From positions 23,329-87,328 of the forward strand of contig UZAN01039875.1 of the NCBI GenBank assembly GCA_900618425.1: a DNA stretch of 64,000 nt. The letters run 5' to 3'. Below are positions 38,214 through 50,487 of this stretch, piece after piece. How positions within the stretch are numbered: the stretch's first letter is position 1; each line of letters begins with the position of its first letter. Origin of the DNA: Echinostoma caproni (Eukaryota > Platyhelminthes > Trematoda > Plagiorchiida > Echinostomatidae). Made by a program: the position numbers and the translations under genes. The notes beneath the pieces were generated by a model. The model saw only the letters and a list, made by a program, of their open reading frames with translations. It searched no databases and was not told the origin of the DNA.

Positions 38214-39289
38214 TAACATTAATCACCTTTGATTGTCAATCACATCAGAACTGATCGCAAAGCGGTACAATCTAGCAAGCCTCTGATCTCCCTCAGGGAG
38301 CCGAAGTCTCACTAGAGAAACCCAATTTTTTCGGCCTAAACTGGTTAATATATCTGTTTGCATGTAATCGAACATATTACTGCAAATCAATAAAAGTAAT
38401 CCGGTGGCATGCATTTATTTTGGATGTTCTCTGAAGTGTCCACAAGAAAAACCAGTTCCTCCGAGAAATTTAAGCACTTATTTTGCTTTCGCCTAACGCG
38501 ATAAGCTTAATACAGGACAACCATTCTCGCTGACTGCTTGTAACACACCACCTAAATTTTGGAAACTAGCAAGCAATTAAATTATTTTAAAATACCTACA
38601 ATGAGAGTCACTTGGTGATTCTGTGTACGGACGGTTAATACCGTTTTCGCGATTCTCGACGCACATTGGGCATGCGAAATCATTTTTCCTCCGTCAATTA
38701 GCAAGAATAACTGACAAAAAATCAGTTGACTTTACGTATGATCACGGAATCAGTGTCATGAGCTGCCCTCCATAACGCATATTAAGGTATTTAGACGTAA
38801 GTAACATGTTCGCAGCTCTATTCTCTGACAAGTTCTCGCTAAAACAAAATTCTACACCACTATTCCCTCTGAACTCTACAAAGGGGTGTCAAAAGTCGTA
38901 CATCTTATCCAAAACCTTTAGTAGAACTGGTGTTTGAATCAATCGTTTGCTGCAATGTGCTATAAAAATATTATTCAACGATTTGGTAATCATTTTTTAC
39001 TTCTGAAAAATTGAAATGCTCGTGCACGGTCAACGTGTTTGTCCGTAGGCAACAGTGTACACCTAGTTAGGTCATCCGGCTTGGTGGGAAGAATGACAGT
39101 GCATGTCCCACCACTCCCTCACCGCCGCACACCTCGTTCAACCCCGGGCAGAAATCCAGCGTTTATGGGTTATTATTCTGACGATCTGATACCTGGGGCT
39201 GGAACTGAGCTTCATATTACAAATACATAATATAACCATCATCTATTATTCTGTTCAGTGATGCGGTATACGTGTGAATTTGGAAAGCA
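38214..39289. other. No confident gene
   Basis: Only short frames. A B-box-like CGTTCAACCCC near 39132 has no well-spaced A box. Confidence 0.35.
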
Positions 39290-41106
39290 GTGGAGATTAA
39301 TAATGTTGCATGGAGAACTCCTCGGGTACAATTGAAGTATTCCATACTGTTCACTTGTTCACAAATAACAATTGTTGGTCTCGGAAACGGTGAAACCGTT
39401 CTTGCGAAAAAACTAAACTGTAACAGCCCTAAATCACAAAGTGGAATAGAGAAAGTTGTAAAATTCTTTCGCCTGAGCGTAATCAACGGACGAGCAAGAA
39501 TAACGAAACAACATATCAATCCAGACCGGATCCTGGACGCTGCGGCTTTATGGATTATCGAAGGAGCATAAACCAGACCTTCCGATACGACCTATAGTTG
39601 ATATGTAAAGTTAGCTATACCACGCTATCGCCCAACGGATCGCAGAACTTCTCGAACCAGTACACCGTAAGATTGCCAAACATAGCCTGAAGGGTAGGTT
39701 TAGCTTTTTAGGGAAGATATAAAACCGCAATGTTCTCAACAAAACTATGATGTCATTCGCTGTGGAATCCTTGTTTACAAACGTACCGTTGATCGAGACA
39801 GATGATCGCATATGTGGATTCTTAGTTTCCAGCAGAAGTCACGTCGAAATTACGCCAAATAAGTTGAAAGAGCTGATTTCCAGATGTACATTTCACATAG
39901 AGTTTTTTTATAATGACCAGATCTACAGACAAATCGACCGGGTTAGTCATGGGGTCTCCACTAGGTCCCATAATGGCAGATATTTGCTTACCAAACTGGA
40001 GAACGAAAATTTGAAAGAGACAACAGGACAGTTTGACTTATTTTGCAGATACTTGAATGATAACTTTATCGTTTGTGATTCTCACATCAGCCACACACGT
40101 CTTCTCGACGAATTCAACAATCGTCATCCGGCTATTCGTTTCACCTCTGAGTTAGAGAAGAGCGAACAACTACCCTTTTTAGATGTGTTATTAGCAAGGT
40201 GAGACAACTGTACCATCCAAAGAAGCGTTTTTCGCAAAACAACGTGGGTTGGACAGTATACGCATTTTTGTAGCTTTATCCCTCTGAAATACAAATGCAA
40301 CCTGGTGTTTATCATACCGAGCACGTGCAATTTGCAGTGTTGAAATATTTCACTCCGAGATACTTTTTATTCGTAGCGTACTTCGGTCAGGTGGTTATTC
40401 AGAAACGTTTATTGATAAAAATATACGATTGAAGACCAATACAAGCAAAAGCTCGACCGCTCCTCGAAAGAACGTTTTCCTTACCGTACCGTTTAAGGGC
40501 AATGATGCCCTGGAGCTTCTCAAAGGACTTTTGTCCAAAGTGATCTCTAAAACGTTTCCTGCAGCTTAACCGTATATCCTCACAACTACTCGGGCCTTGA
40601 TGTCCCCGCGAACAAAAGATAAGATGCCTCATCTGCTTAAGTCCTTCGTGCACTTGTAGTGTGCGATACATTGGACTAGGCGATTATCAAAGCGTATTGC
40701 TGAGCACTGTCCTGCTGGCCTTGAAAAAGGAACGATTAGGTGCATTCGCAGCTCGGTTCTCGGTCATTTCGTTAATACCTGGTATGTTGTGAATAAACTG
40801 GATGCATTCAAAAATATTCAAACTATACCCCGGAGATATTCTAAGGGAATAGGAAGGCCGTTTTTAACCACGGCCGAGGCGATTGCTATTCGTATTTTCA
40901 ATCCAGATCTATGTAAGCAAAAAAGCTGGTTCAGACACGGTTGCTGCCCTGATCTGGACAGCGGATTCTTCGTGTATAAAACAGAGCATCAACTCTCTTT
41001 CCCAATTGCTCCCCTCATCCAGTATCATCAACCACAATCTGAACAACTAGTTATTTTATTTGTGCCTCCATTGTCCCTTCCCGATTCCATCACTTGCTAT
41101 GCATGA
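39290..41106 (+). mobile_element. Penelope-like element with GIY-YIG endonuclease remnant
   Basis: Retroelement remnant, 5' truncated. Penelope-type reverse transcriptase motifs appear in order: LYGLSKEHKPDLPIRPIVD (39546-39605), SFAVESLFTNVPL (about 39752), VMGSPLGPIMADI (frame-shifted, about 39950), RYLNDNF near 40050 where YVDD is expected, and HPAIRFTSELEKSEQLPFLD near 40125. Beyond a worn linker, CSVRYIG (about 40656) and RLSKRIAEHCPAGLEKG (from 40681) mark the GIY-YIG nuclease. The C-terminal end carries AEAIAIRIFNPDLCKQK. Several frameshifts and stops, plus the D to N change in the catalytic motif, make it inactive. No hammerhead motif was seen in its immediate flanks, although Penelope-like elements can carry them. 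Confidence 0.85.
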
Positions 41107-41820
41107 CATATAGTTTCTAGGGTAATTTACACAACTTCGTCCCGCTCGCTCGTTTTAGCTCACAACCTTCAGTTAAATTTGCCCTTCTCTCTACAATTTT
41201 CCCTTTGACCTTTGTCCTCTCACCCCTCCATGGCATTGACTAGCATGGTCATATTCGCTTGTTCTGTTTGTTCCCCCCTGCCATCATTATAAACTGAGCA
41301 TTCATCGCCCAATCAGGTATTTGTACTATCATCGACGTATGTATGTAGCCGCCTGGTGCGATTTATCGAAAACAATTTTCTTCGCAAACATCGTATTCTA
41401 TATTGTCTATGAGATGATTTTACGACATCAACCAATTACTAATCCAGACATTTACATGCTGGTAAAATGAAGATGAGATTTTCACAGTAATTTTTGCAAA
41501 AAGACCGGACCAAGCAGAACACAACAGACTCCCGTTACATTCCCAGCGCCCATTCGCGATGACCTAAATGCTGGCAACGTACATGCCGCTTGTTTGTTGA
41601 CCTCACATCCCGTGTGTGTGCGTGCTTCTGTACTTGTCCTCCACTGCACACCGAGGATCACACCACTAGTGAACCATTCCGGTCTTTTGGTGAAAGTGGT
41701 CCGATCAATCTGTTTGCCTTGACCGATGATCATGCGTTTTGAGTTCAACAGCGAAAAGTGCCACACTGTGTGGAAACAGTAAACGTACTGTGAACAACTG
41801 GAAACTCGATAGAATACCAA
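41107..41820. other. Possible Penelope 3' flank, then unassigned
   Basis: Pyrimidine-rich sequence to about 41300, probably the element's 3' untranslated part. No gene is visible after it. Confidence 0.4.
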
Positions 41821-41890
41821 GCTCATGTTTAATTTCAAAGGTGAATTCGTCGTGCATTTAGCGAATGAAGCGTGATCTGAAAAGCTGGAG

Positions 41891-41920
41891 GGCTGTTTCG
41901 ACCTAGTTGGGCCTCATCAG
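41891..41920 (-). ncRNA. Hammerhead ribozyme core (cleavage site deleted)
   Basis: Minus strand: CTGATGA, stem II GGCC/GGTC (one G-U pair) with loop CAACTA, GAAA, CAGC. The downstream GTC and stem I strand are missing, so self-cleavage in cis is not expected. Confidence 0.7.
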
Positions 41921-41939
41921 CTGTTCGGGTCCATCGACC

Positions 41940-42008
41940 CAACTGGGGATCGAACCCAGGACCTCACAGGCAGAACGCAAGCATGCTACCCACTCGGTCA
42001 CCGGGCAG
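41940..42008 (-). promoter_or_regulatory. tRNA-like pol III promoter of the SINE
   Basis: A box TGACCGAGTGG (rc of 41990-42000) and B box GGGTTCGATCCCC (rc of about 41945-41957) are both near consensus. The insert between them does not fold as an anticodon arm. Confidence 0.7.
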
Positions 42009-42110
42009 CTGATCAGACCGCTTTTCATTTTTCGTTTACACGACACGGCATAACCCATCTTTAGGAGCTTGTTGCGGGCTACAGACCTCGATCATCTCAG
42101 CACAATATGT

Positions 42111-45100
42111 TAAAATGTTCACTGTATTCTTTAATCTGTGAACGATTTTTATTTAACCAATAATTATCATAGATGTGAAGAGGATCTTTACCAACATTGT
42201 AAAACTATCAATTTGGTTTCTATATGCAAATAGATGTTTGCTGGACTCGATTGCATTTTTACCGATCTCCGATGATTTAGTGCCATTATTAGGACCCTAT
42301 TGATATGTGTTAATAGATTACTTTTGGAATGGCTCTACGTTCCTCGGCTGCATTCTCGTAGACGAAATTTGAAAGTGTTTCGCTTCAAAATATTTCTCTC
42401 TTTCTCCGAAATCAATATTGACATTCAAAGCTGATTATATGCTCTAGATTATTTGCCTCGCAAATAGAATGATACTATTCTCCTCGAAAAGACTACTTTC
42501 ATAGTCGCAACTGGTCTGAAAGAATAAAACAGGTACCTATAGCTAGAGCTTAGAAGAAGGCTTTGAACTTCCGCTAAAAGAAGATCCAGCAGCTGAAATG
42601 GTTGCTAGAGTAGGGAATGTGGCAGTTAAAACAACGTTCATTGCTGCCAAGCTTGTCCCGGACATCAACCGTAATCAGCCGTCAGAACTAGGATAAGTTG
42701 CCTATGTTGACCTCATCAATGCTCATCTAACAATTCAAGCGCCCTTTCGGTGCCACTTACGGCAAGGCAAACATCTAAACGCATCAAAGAACATCAACCC
42801 CTCTTGGGTTAGAAACGGAGGAATCGGAGTTGTTTTCAGTTTGACTGTTTCTATACTTGGTCGGAACTGGACATCGGGTTAATGTTAATCGGCTTTCACC
42901 ATCATTTATCGAGGCCCCACAACACAAATACAAGGCTGTTTTAATTAAAACGCTAGCAACAGCCAAGGCAATTATCATCCACGTGTTGAAGCCATAATTG
43001 TGTGCTCAAAATACACCTATTTAAGCTTTAAACCTCCCTGACCGAAGCGGACCACATCACGCATGAGCTTTGTGTTGACCCAACTCAGTTATCAACGCTT
43101 AAGTAACCCACTCTTATCTGAACAAGAGAACTAGAAACAAATGTGTGCCTCCCGCATCTTTTTTCTATAATTATTTGATCTCCGCTGTTTGACATCAACA
43201 CCACACCATCCCGCTATTTTCTTACATTAATGCGGTTGTATTGCATTGAGAAGAAACCCACCGGAAACATGTCTTTTCCTACGATATGTGCTTTGATTAC
43301 GACGATGGCTTATTTGTGATTTGATGTTACTAGTTTTTGCCTGTGTGTCGACGAATTTAAGCAACTTCGAATTTGAACTCCATAGTCGATTTTTAACACA
43401 TCGGGACCAAATGAAGTTAGCAGTGTACCAAAACGTCGGCGAATTATCTACCGACTGTGTTATTAACACTATTAAATTCACTCCATAGTCTATTCGTAGA
43501 GCTAGACTACTCTCGAGTTTTCTTTCGTCCTTGATACCTTCCACATGAGCCTATATTTGGTGATTCACAACTCTAATGATTTCATTCGTCAATAACTTAA
43601 CCGTGGCACCCCGAGCGTAGTCTACTTCTTGGAACGTCTGTGAGTCCGAATTTAAAAGTTTCCTTCGTCAGCGTTTTCGAATATTGCTCAAAAATTCCTA
43701 AAAGCATTCGCAAAATTTGAAAAACTAATTTCATTCATATTCTATCATGTATTTTGGAATTTTAAAACAAAGTAAAATCGAGGTTTGTCAGGCGATTCAT
43801 GCTGTTAGAAGAGGTTTTCTTACCGACATTAGTGCTCATCAAACACCTTATACGTACATGCACTTTATCAGTCTAGTTCCACCTATTTGCAATCTATTCT
43901 AAAGTTATTTCAGGATGAGGTTACAAGTCTATAAATAGAACAGCATTGCGACCGAAATACCAGTTCAAATAAAAATTGCGCTAAAGAACAATAGATGATT
44001 CCGCAGACCAATGCTTTCCTGCAACCGCCAGTCGATCAGGTATTTTACCCGCATCATTAATTTTAGTCACTCTGTTGTACCCCACATCATTCACCAAGTT
44101 AGCATCAATAAACTCACGCACACCCTGTCCCAAATCTCAAACTAATTATTATGACCTGGTCACTTTTGACTTATTTTGCTGTCCATTTTCATACTTTACC
44201 TATTTAGTTTTGATTAGATTGACTATGCAATGGCTGCCAATTCTGCCTATGGGGTTCAGGAGCCATTCTGCATCGGAAAGCCACAGCATGGTAGGGGGTG
44301 GATGTCTCTGGTTGCGACTAGTCATCCTTTCAGTACAGCCCGCATACGGTCAAGCGTTTCAGGTAGCCTCAGGAAACCCTATTCATTGCCCTTACGTGGT
44401 TGAGAGTTTTGTCCACGGGGGTGAACGTAAGACTAACTTCCGCCTTGGTAACCCTCTGGCACTTTGTCTACAGGAATCGGCTGAAAATCTTGATCACAAA
44501 TAAACTAAGCAGATGCTTGCGAACCACACACATGCCTCTTCATGCTTGTAACTAATGGTCACCGACTTGATTGAGCGTCGCGGTTTGATCTCGTCCAAAG
44601 GACGAGTAATTTGATAAACTGACAACCGCCACCCCCAGAAAAAAATGAATTGCGGTTTACATATACCATCCTGCTGTCTTGCGGGTGGGTCCTTAGGTAG
44701 CCGAAGGCTCCAACTGTTAATTTTCCAAGAGAGGTTACCCGTCCGTTGCCCAATGTAACCTATCGGTATTCCACTCAAGTACAAATTATGAACCAATAAA
44801 TTTCGAATGCAGACTGTGGTTGCATAGTAATTTGTTTGGCACTCAGTCGTCTGTGAAATATAATGCATTAATTTATCATTTATTCCACACAATTTGTAAA
44901 CATCAACAACTGAGGAATTTACCCATAGACGACGGTTTGTTTACCAATCTCTTGATTCTCACTTCCAAAATTCAGATTTAGCGGTCACTGGGTGAATTTT
45001 ATTATAGCGACTTCGTTGAAAGTTTTTCCGTTTTTATGGCTTGTTTTAGAATTCATCCGATTTAAATAAGGCATTTGAAATTCGGACCGGGTGTGCGCAT

Positions 45101-45260
45101 GAGGTACCAACCAGGCCTTCTCAACAGATATGGAAACTAGTTTCTGGTAATCTTATAGCAACTAATAGCAGTAATCTCTGTGAAAGGCTTTTATCGGTGA
45201 AACGGCGAAACCATATTCTGGTTGCGGTGAAATATCAGATATTTGAACGATGCAACTTAC
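42111..45260. other. No confident gene; RTE-leader-like stretch
   Basis: A minus-strand frame at 42784-43004 opens just after an AG and encodes a hydrophobic segment (WMIIALAVASVLIKTALYLC). It could be a transmembrane exon but is unsupported. The region 44240-44750 (+) is GC-richer and contains CTTAGGTAGCCGAAGGCTCC, resembling RTE leader sequence seen at 53.7 kb, so it is probably a leader fragment. Confidence 0.35.
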
Positions 45261-45416
45261 GACGACAAATATTAATGCGTTTTCTGGTATGGGGGCCAGT
45301 GAAGCGCGTAAGCCGCTCCACAGTACTTTGACGGAACTCCTGTAAGTCTTTCTCATCTGCTGCCATTCCATGAACCGTGGGAAGCTGCATGCAAATCTTG
45401 GTGGCAGCAAGATATT
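45261..45416 (-). CDS. Probable internal coding exon, unidentified protein
   Basis: On the minus strand a splice acceptor (ATGCTACAG, AG at 45418-45417) is followed by 156 open bases and a strong donor GTAAGT (intron from 45260). The exon is a multiple of three, with phase 1 at both ends. The readable part runs YLAATKICMQLPTVHGMAAD, then a charged stretch EKDLQEFRQSTVERLTRF and TGPHTRKRINICR. The composition (Glu, Gln and Arg rich, no low complexity) looks like real coding sequence, but I cannot name the protein. The same strand is also open in another frame (94 codons), so chance is not excluded. Neighbouring exons were not found. Confidence 0.45.
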
Positions 45417-45721
45417 CTGTAGCATTTCACTCGGTGATACGCACAAACAGAACGTTTTGCTAATGATTAGTGCACTGATTGTTCACTAACTCAGCGGATG
45501 CGTCTATCGCTCATTACCAATCCTGTTCAACTTTCCTCGATATAGACAGATCAAATGTTTGTAAGCAAAGGAGATCCAATTGAGTATCCGTTTGACACAA
45601 TCCATCGTGGTACAACGACTCCGACTATGTATCACTCGATTGAGGAAATCCGTTGCCAAGGTATTTAAGCGGGTAAAATTAAGGCCCCGATGGAATCATT
45701 GAGGTTGTGAGCCAAAGTTTA

Positions 45722-45795
45722 TTGTCGGGCTTCATACCGCGGACCTTAACACTCGAAACCTGTCTTGGGCAGCGAGCTAAACCGTTTGATCACCA
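45722..45795 (-). mobile_element. tRNA-like SINE head or pseudogene
   Basis: The minus strand reads TGGTGATCAAACGGTTTAGC, then GTTAAGGTCCGCGGTATGAA and GCCCGAC. The 3' part resembles the locus at 23160-23232. Boxes A and B are worn. Confidence 0.35.
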
Positions 45796-48700
45796 CCAAA
45801 CACTCCCGTTGGGGACAGAGCAAATCTGTTAACGAAGGGAATCCTTTCGGGTCGCTGACTGAAAACTCAGAACCACTATCCCCAAATTCTGCCGGTTAGG
45901 TCAATAATAGCAAGGGAACAACAGATTGCAGATGCATTCAGGCTAGTATCGAGCAAATTCCTAAAGTATATCATATTTATGTGCAACCTGATTTTACCTG
46001 TGGTGAATACTATTGATTCCCCATATACTAATCAAACTCCATAATGCAATTAATTGGGAGCTCAAGTGAATGTTTTGTCGGAATGCAATGATTTCGTTGG
46101 GCATATAAACTGGATCAATTGATTAATCGATTTAATTCAAAAAATCTGGTCCGACTGGTTCCCCGGGAGAAAAATGGCTGTAAAAATGAATTCCAAAAAT
46201 CAAAATTTAGGTATTCTGTTCACATCTGATTAAACGGATTTGTCAAAAGTTGCCACCTGTTTTTCAGGAATTTACAGCCCTAAGTCCATGAGTAATTGCA
46301 TTGGTAAGATGAACATTATTTATAATAAACATGTAAATGGTCAGTGACAACTGCCAATCATACACACCAACGTCAATTCAAGTCCACCTCCCCCCTCCCT
46401 CGGCAAACACGCTATTTCTATATCTTCAATCATTTCTGTCGAATGCATTGTTAATAAATCCTCCATCCCGACAGACCAAAATGAGGAAACTAGTTTCATA
46501 CCTGTCGTAACTGGATTGGCGAAAAAAGTAATATTTGGTTTTTTTCTGTTGTCTGACCACGAACAACTTGTCAAGGGACGTAGATCCGTGTCAGAGAGCA
46601 GACTGAACATTGAACGCACACAGACTGGGAGTGCGTGAATTCTCATCGGTGAACAATTAGTCCGCATCAAAAGAGAGCCAGAATAATAGAAAATCTTCTT
46701 TCGATCTTCTCCTGTCAGATGTTAAATAGTTGATGCTAAACTAAATTTTAAATACATCCTCTGACTAGCTCGTTTGTGATTGATTAAGTGCCAAAGAAGA
46801 TAATGGTCGGACTTCAAGCAATTAGGCTGCATCTTCCCCTTCTGTATTGTCGTATTCATTTAGATGGAAAAATCGCGGAAAATTGCAAAGAGATGATTGT
46901 GTATGAGGTAGAAGGTACGCAACAGTTGTTATTGATAGGGTATCGTTATCATTGCTATTGTGAACTCACTGATCCCATTGGTAACTGCAAGCCTGGTATC
47001 ATGTGAACTTTACCACACTCAGACGCCAATCAGACTACTGCTCTACGACAGCCCCATGAGACCTAGTTATTATGATAGTTTGGAATAAGTTTCCGATGTC
47101 AGCGTATCGCACACAATCATTAAGCCTACATCTCGAAGGAAAACCATTGTTGCCGAAAATGTGACAGTGAAGAAACCTGAATAATTAAAAAGAAATAACG
47201 GATTGGATGTTACAAGATGGACGCCCAGTAGTGGCCTTGAACAGCCCAGCGTTATCAGCCCTTTAGATAACATGATACACTTTTTCTCGTTTACTGCAGT
47301 TTTGCAACGTCAATAAATACCTAACAATGGCCACAATGAGAGTTTTGTGTTAATACCTATTAGTTCCACATCTCCACATAGAAACGCGCTTAGTAACCCC
47401 TAGGTGAACCCAGGTAGAAATGTGTACCCGACGATTTAATTGCGTAACTGCGTTTCTGTTTTGTCTAAGTAGGTGGCATCATACAACCAAATATCAGATA
47501 AGGTTTGCATTTGGCATACACAGACAGATGCAAATATTACAGTAATCGCCAATTCGATGGGACACAAGCTGTCTTTGTGTGTAGCATCTGCTTTTCTGGA
47601 ACGCGTATAACCTCATCTCGGGTTCGTATCCAACCTTTGAAGCTCTGGAACTAGCAACAATCTGGTCAATTGCCTTGGGGAACAATGAAAGACAGTATGA
47701 GAAAAAGCTGTACTGACCAACTGAAATGGGAAATTTGAACCTTGGCTTTGATTAAATAATACGTTCCATAAAATGAGGAAAACAGTTTTAAGCAATCACC
47801 CTTCCTTTGCGAAGCCCTTTTGTTCAGTAAAAGACGAGTATTAAAGTAAGCCCCAGTTTCTTTTCGATCACCTGAAATCGGTCAAATATGATCGGCATGC
47901 TTAAGGGAACTGTAGTCGATTAGGCAATTTGGTGATTCAAGGTAAAAATGAAGGAAGACCTATATTTGGTATATATTCACGATAAGAGCTTCTAAATATG
48001 TGATAAAATCAAATTCGCTGGATGTTTCTTCACGTTTTGAAAAAATCTAAAGATTTGAGTTGCACAATTTCGAATTCCCTAGAGTTAGTTCATCGTTAGC
48101 ATAGGCTAACACAGCACGTGGTATTAAATGCAACTACTCACTGTGTTCCGTGTATACCTACCAACCTCATATTGAAGTAATCAAAGGTACCACGATGGAA
48201 GGAAAGTGTTTTCTTCATTACTGATTAAACAAAATGCAAAATGCATTGTTCTGATGATCGATGAATCAAGTACCACTGTGATACGCGTTGTCTTCTTGCT
48301 TAGACTGATTAATCTGTGTTTTCTCTGCGAAGTCAACCTCTTGTGATCACGCGTTACTTTAGCAGTTGGCCTTAGATAACTTTTTTACTTCACGGTATCA
48401 CAACACAGCTATGAAAACGCAGTCCGTACACCTGCACTGCACACAGATTCAGGTATTTCATTGAGTAACTATAAATATTGGGGCAGTATTGTTCTGTTTC
48501 TTTTTTCTCGCTCGGCAGTGAATTGCTCCTTCCTAATAAAAAAAAACAACTTGAATCATTATCGAATTTGCAAGTTAACATAAATTGACAATATTTTCTC
48601 ACGCAGAACTTTCAAATTGCTCAGAAAAGCAATGCTTACTCGATTGAATTATGAAACTAGAGAAATTCCAAAACACTCAAACAATCCTCCCACGGTACAT

Positions 48701-49329
48701 TACCTAAATAAATACTCAGAGGTAAAATATGAGATGCATCGACGCTGATCGGCAATTTTGCGTACTCCTAATCAGCTGTCCATCCACACCGAACAGAACG
48801 TTACCCGAGGAATATCTTATATTGACGAACACCCAAAATTCACAGTCCACCGTCCAACGTAACAAAGTAACAGGTCAATAAATCGTTCAAATTCTTCCCG
48901 TATGATCTCAATCCGGCGTTGCTGGTGACCCTGATTACAAGCACATGCATCAAAACAACTGATTCACACCACATCTTTACCCAAACTTTGAAACATCAAC
49001 ATTTGTAGAAAATGATTTTTTTTTCAAAATTCGTTTATCTCAGAATATTCCGGTACTTTTTCATCTGACTCGCCTGCTGTGGCGTGACTAAGGTTTGTAC
49101 GTTGAGGCTATAGAACTTGGCCTTNCTTGGCCTTGGCTAAAGCTTGATGAGAAGAGGTGTAGTTTCCTTCACTGATGTTAACCAAACGTAGATCTCTCTC
49201 ACCTAACTTTTGTATTACAGACCTGTTTGGCGTTGATTTCCGTGCTTAATATAGCATATAAAGTGATATGTTTACGTATGCAATTGAGAAAAGTGATCAT
49301 GTGGCTTCTTTCTACGCTCATATTTTAAG
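45796..49329. other. No confident gene
   Basis: AT-rich, with short frames only. A plus frame open from about 46345 to 46637 and the minus frame opposite it are both uninterrupted, so neither can be preferred. A single N lies at 49125. Confidence 0.35.
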
Positions 49330-49575
49330 TTAGTTCTAATGTAAACCACTTTTAAAATAAAATAAAGCAGATGAGGATTTAGTTGCATTGCACGAGCAGA
49401 TTCATCGAACAAAACGCAAAGGAAACGTATTGGAAGGCTCGGAGGCACTGGGCACGGGTTTCTACCTGATTGTTTCTCGGTAGCATGGGAAATCCAGTGA
49501 TTGAGAGAGGGAAATCTCAGATGCAGTGCAACCATACTACTCACTTGACCACTGGGCACCTGGGAAGGAAGCTTT
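49330..49575 (-). mobile_element. Hammerhead-SINE, old degenerate copy
   Basis: The minus-strand head GGTGCCCAGTGGTCAAGTG (A box) is followed by a worn B-box region and a decayed ribozyme (49441-49478) that keeps AATCAGGTAGAAACCCGTG and CCCAGTGCCTCCGAG. CTGATGA is gone. The tail reads AACTAAATCCTCATCTGC. Confidence 0.55.
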
Positions 49576-50108
49576 ACTTTAATATTGCGCATTGCGAACA
49601 ACTCCTCACAACAGCAGTTTGGTATTCATTGTTAGTGTTCAAACGAAAGATCGGTTGGTCCGTTTTCGTTTCAGATCCGATTTATTATCGTGCCATTCTG
49701 TTGCTCGCCGAGGTTTTCAAACGATCACCTGTGTCACGACCTTAGTTGTTAACCTTTCTGAAAACCCAGTAGCCGATTAGAATGTGCGGAGCATCGCGTG
49801 GCGATTTACGTATCTTAAAAGTGCGCACGGTGAACCCAACCAGGAACGGTAATGCTTCTAACTGTGAACAGGATTGGTCGGGCAGATCTCAGCTCAGTGA
49901 TCATACGAGACCTTGATTACGAGACTGAGCTCAAATTCCTCACTTTTTGATTGATCTTTAGCTTTTCTATTCTCATGCATTAAACTTTTGTCTTATTATG
50001 GAAAAAGAATAAGTTGGAATACATATTCAATTTTTACGACCTTCAAGGTTACACTTCCGTGTACTGGTTTTAGTTACAATCATATTCCCAGAACAAGGCT
50101 TTCAAGCC

Positions 50109-50114
50109 TTTATT
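50109..50114 (-). terminator. Poly(A) signal AATAAA of the gene ending at 50120
   Basis: AATAAA on the minus strand begins six bases after the stop codon, giving a very short 3'UTR. Confidence 0.6.
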
Positions 50115-50119
50115 GTAAT

Positions 50120-50340
50120 TCATGGTCTCCTTCCGACAACTTTGTCTCGAAAAATACTGCATACTAATTTGTCTGGGTCTTGCACCCGATTTAAGGCTTG
50201 ACCGTGATCATCCAAACACTCTACGTCTAACCAGCAGTACTTCTTAGCCGATTGTTCCATCAACTTGTGCAATAGGCTGTACACGCGGTGTTTCCATACA
50301 TATAGTCTGTTAAGGTCCACCTCCGGTAACAGCCATGTCT
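50120..50340 (-). CDS. Terminal coding exon, unidentified gene
   Basis: The minus strand shows an acceptor TTAATGTTTCAG ending at 50341, then 221 open bases: two bases of a split codon plus 72 codons and a TGA stop, with AATAAA six bases later. The residues include TWLLPEVDLNRLYVWKHRVY, SLLHKLMEQSAKKYCWLDVE and CSIFRDKVVGRRP. The mix of helices and charged residues, the clean acceptor and the adjacent poly(A) signal together make this a convincing last exon. I cannot name the family. Upstream exons should lie at higher coordinates on the same strand. The RTE at 50.5-54.3 kb, also on the minus strand, probably sits in the preceding intron. Confidence 0.65.
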
Positions 50341-50487
50341 CTGAAACATTAAGCAAAACTGATCAAACAGCTGCAGTACACATTTGACGAACAGGCGGAT
50401 GTCGCAGCGACTTTAAAAGTGTTTTACAGTAAATGTGGAACGGTAGATTTGCGGATGATTGAGATAATGACAACGATGACCTTGTTG

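Larger units (their letters stand above)
41825..42110 (-). mobile_element. Hammerhead-SINE, nearly complete unit
   Basis: Minus strand in order: CGCAACAAGCTCCTAAAGAT spacer, GGTCTGATCAGCTGCCCGG, tRNA-like head with A box TGACCGAGTGG and B box GGGTTCGATCCCC, GTTGGGTCGATGGACCCG, hammerhead at 41891-41920, then ATCACGCTTCATTCGC and tail ending CACCTTTGAAATT. This is the best-preserved pol III head in the window. A small deletion just after the ribozyme removes the cleavage site and the 3' strand of stem I. Confidence 0.85.

Noticed and set aside
44075..44503. 142-codon plus frame
   Set aside because: It runs through GC-richer sequence that resembles an RTE leader; no domain or splice context.
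46341..46670. Open frames on both strands at the same place
   Set aside because: Both strands are open for about 100 codons; without a domain, start or poly(A) signal neither can be preferred.
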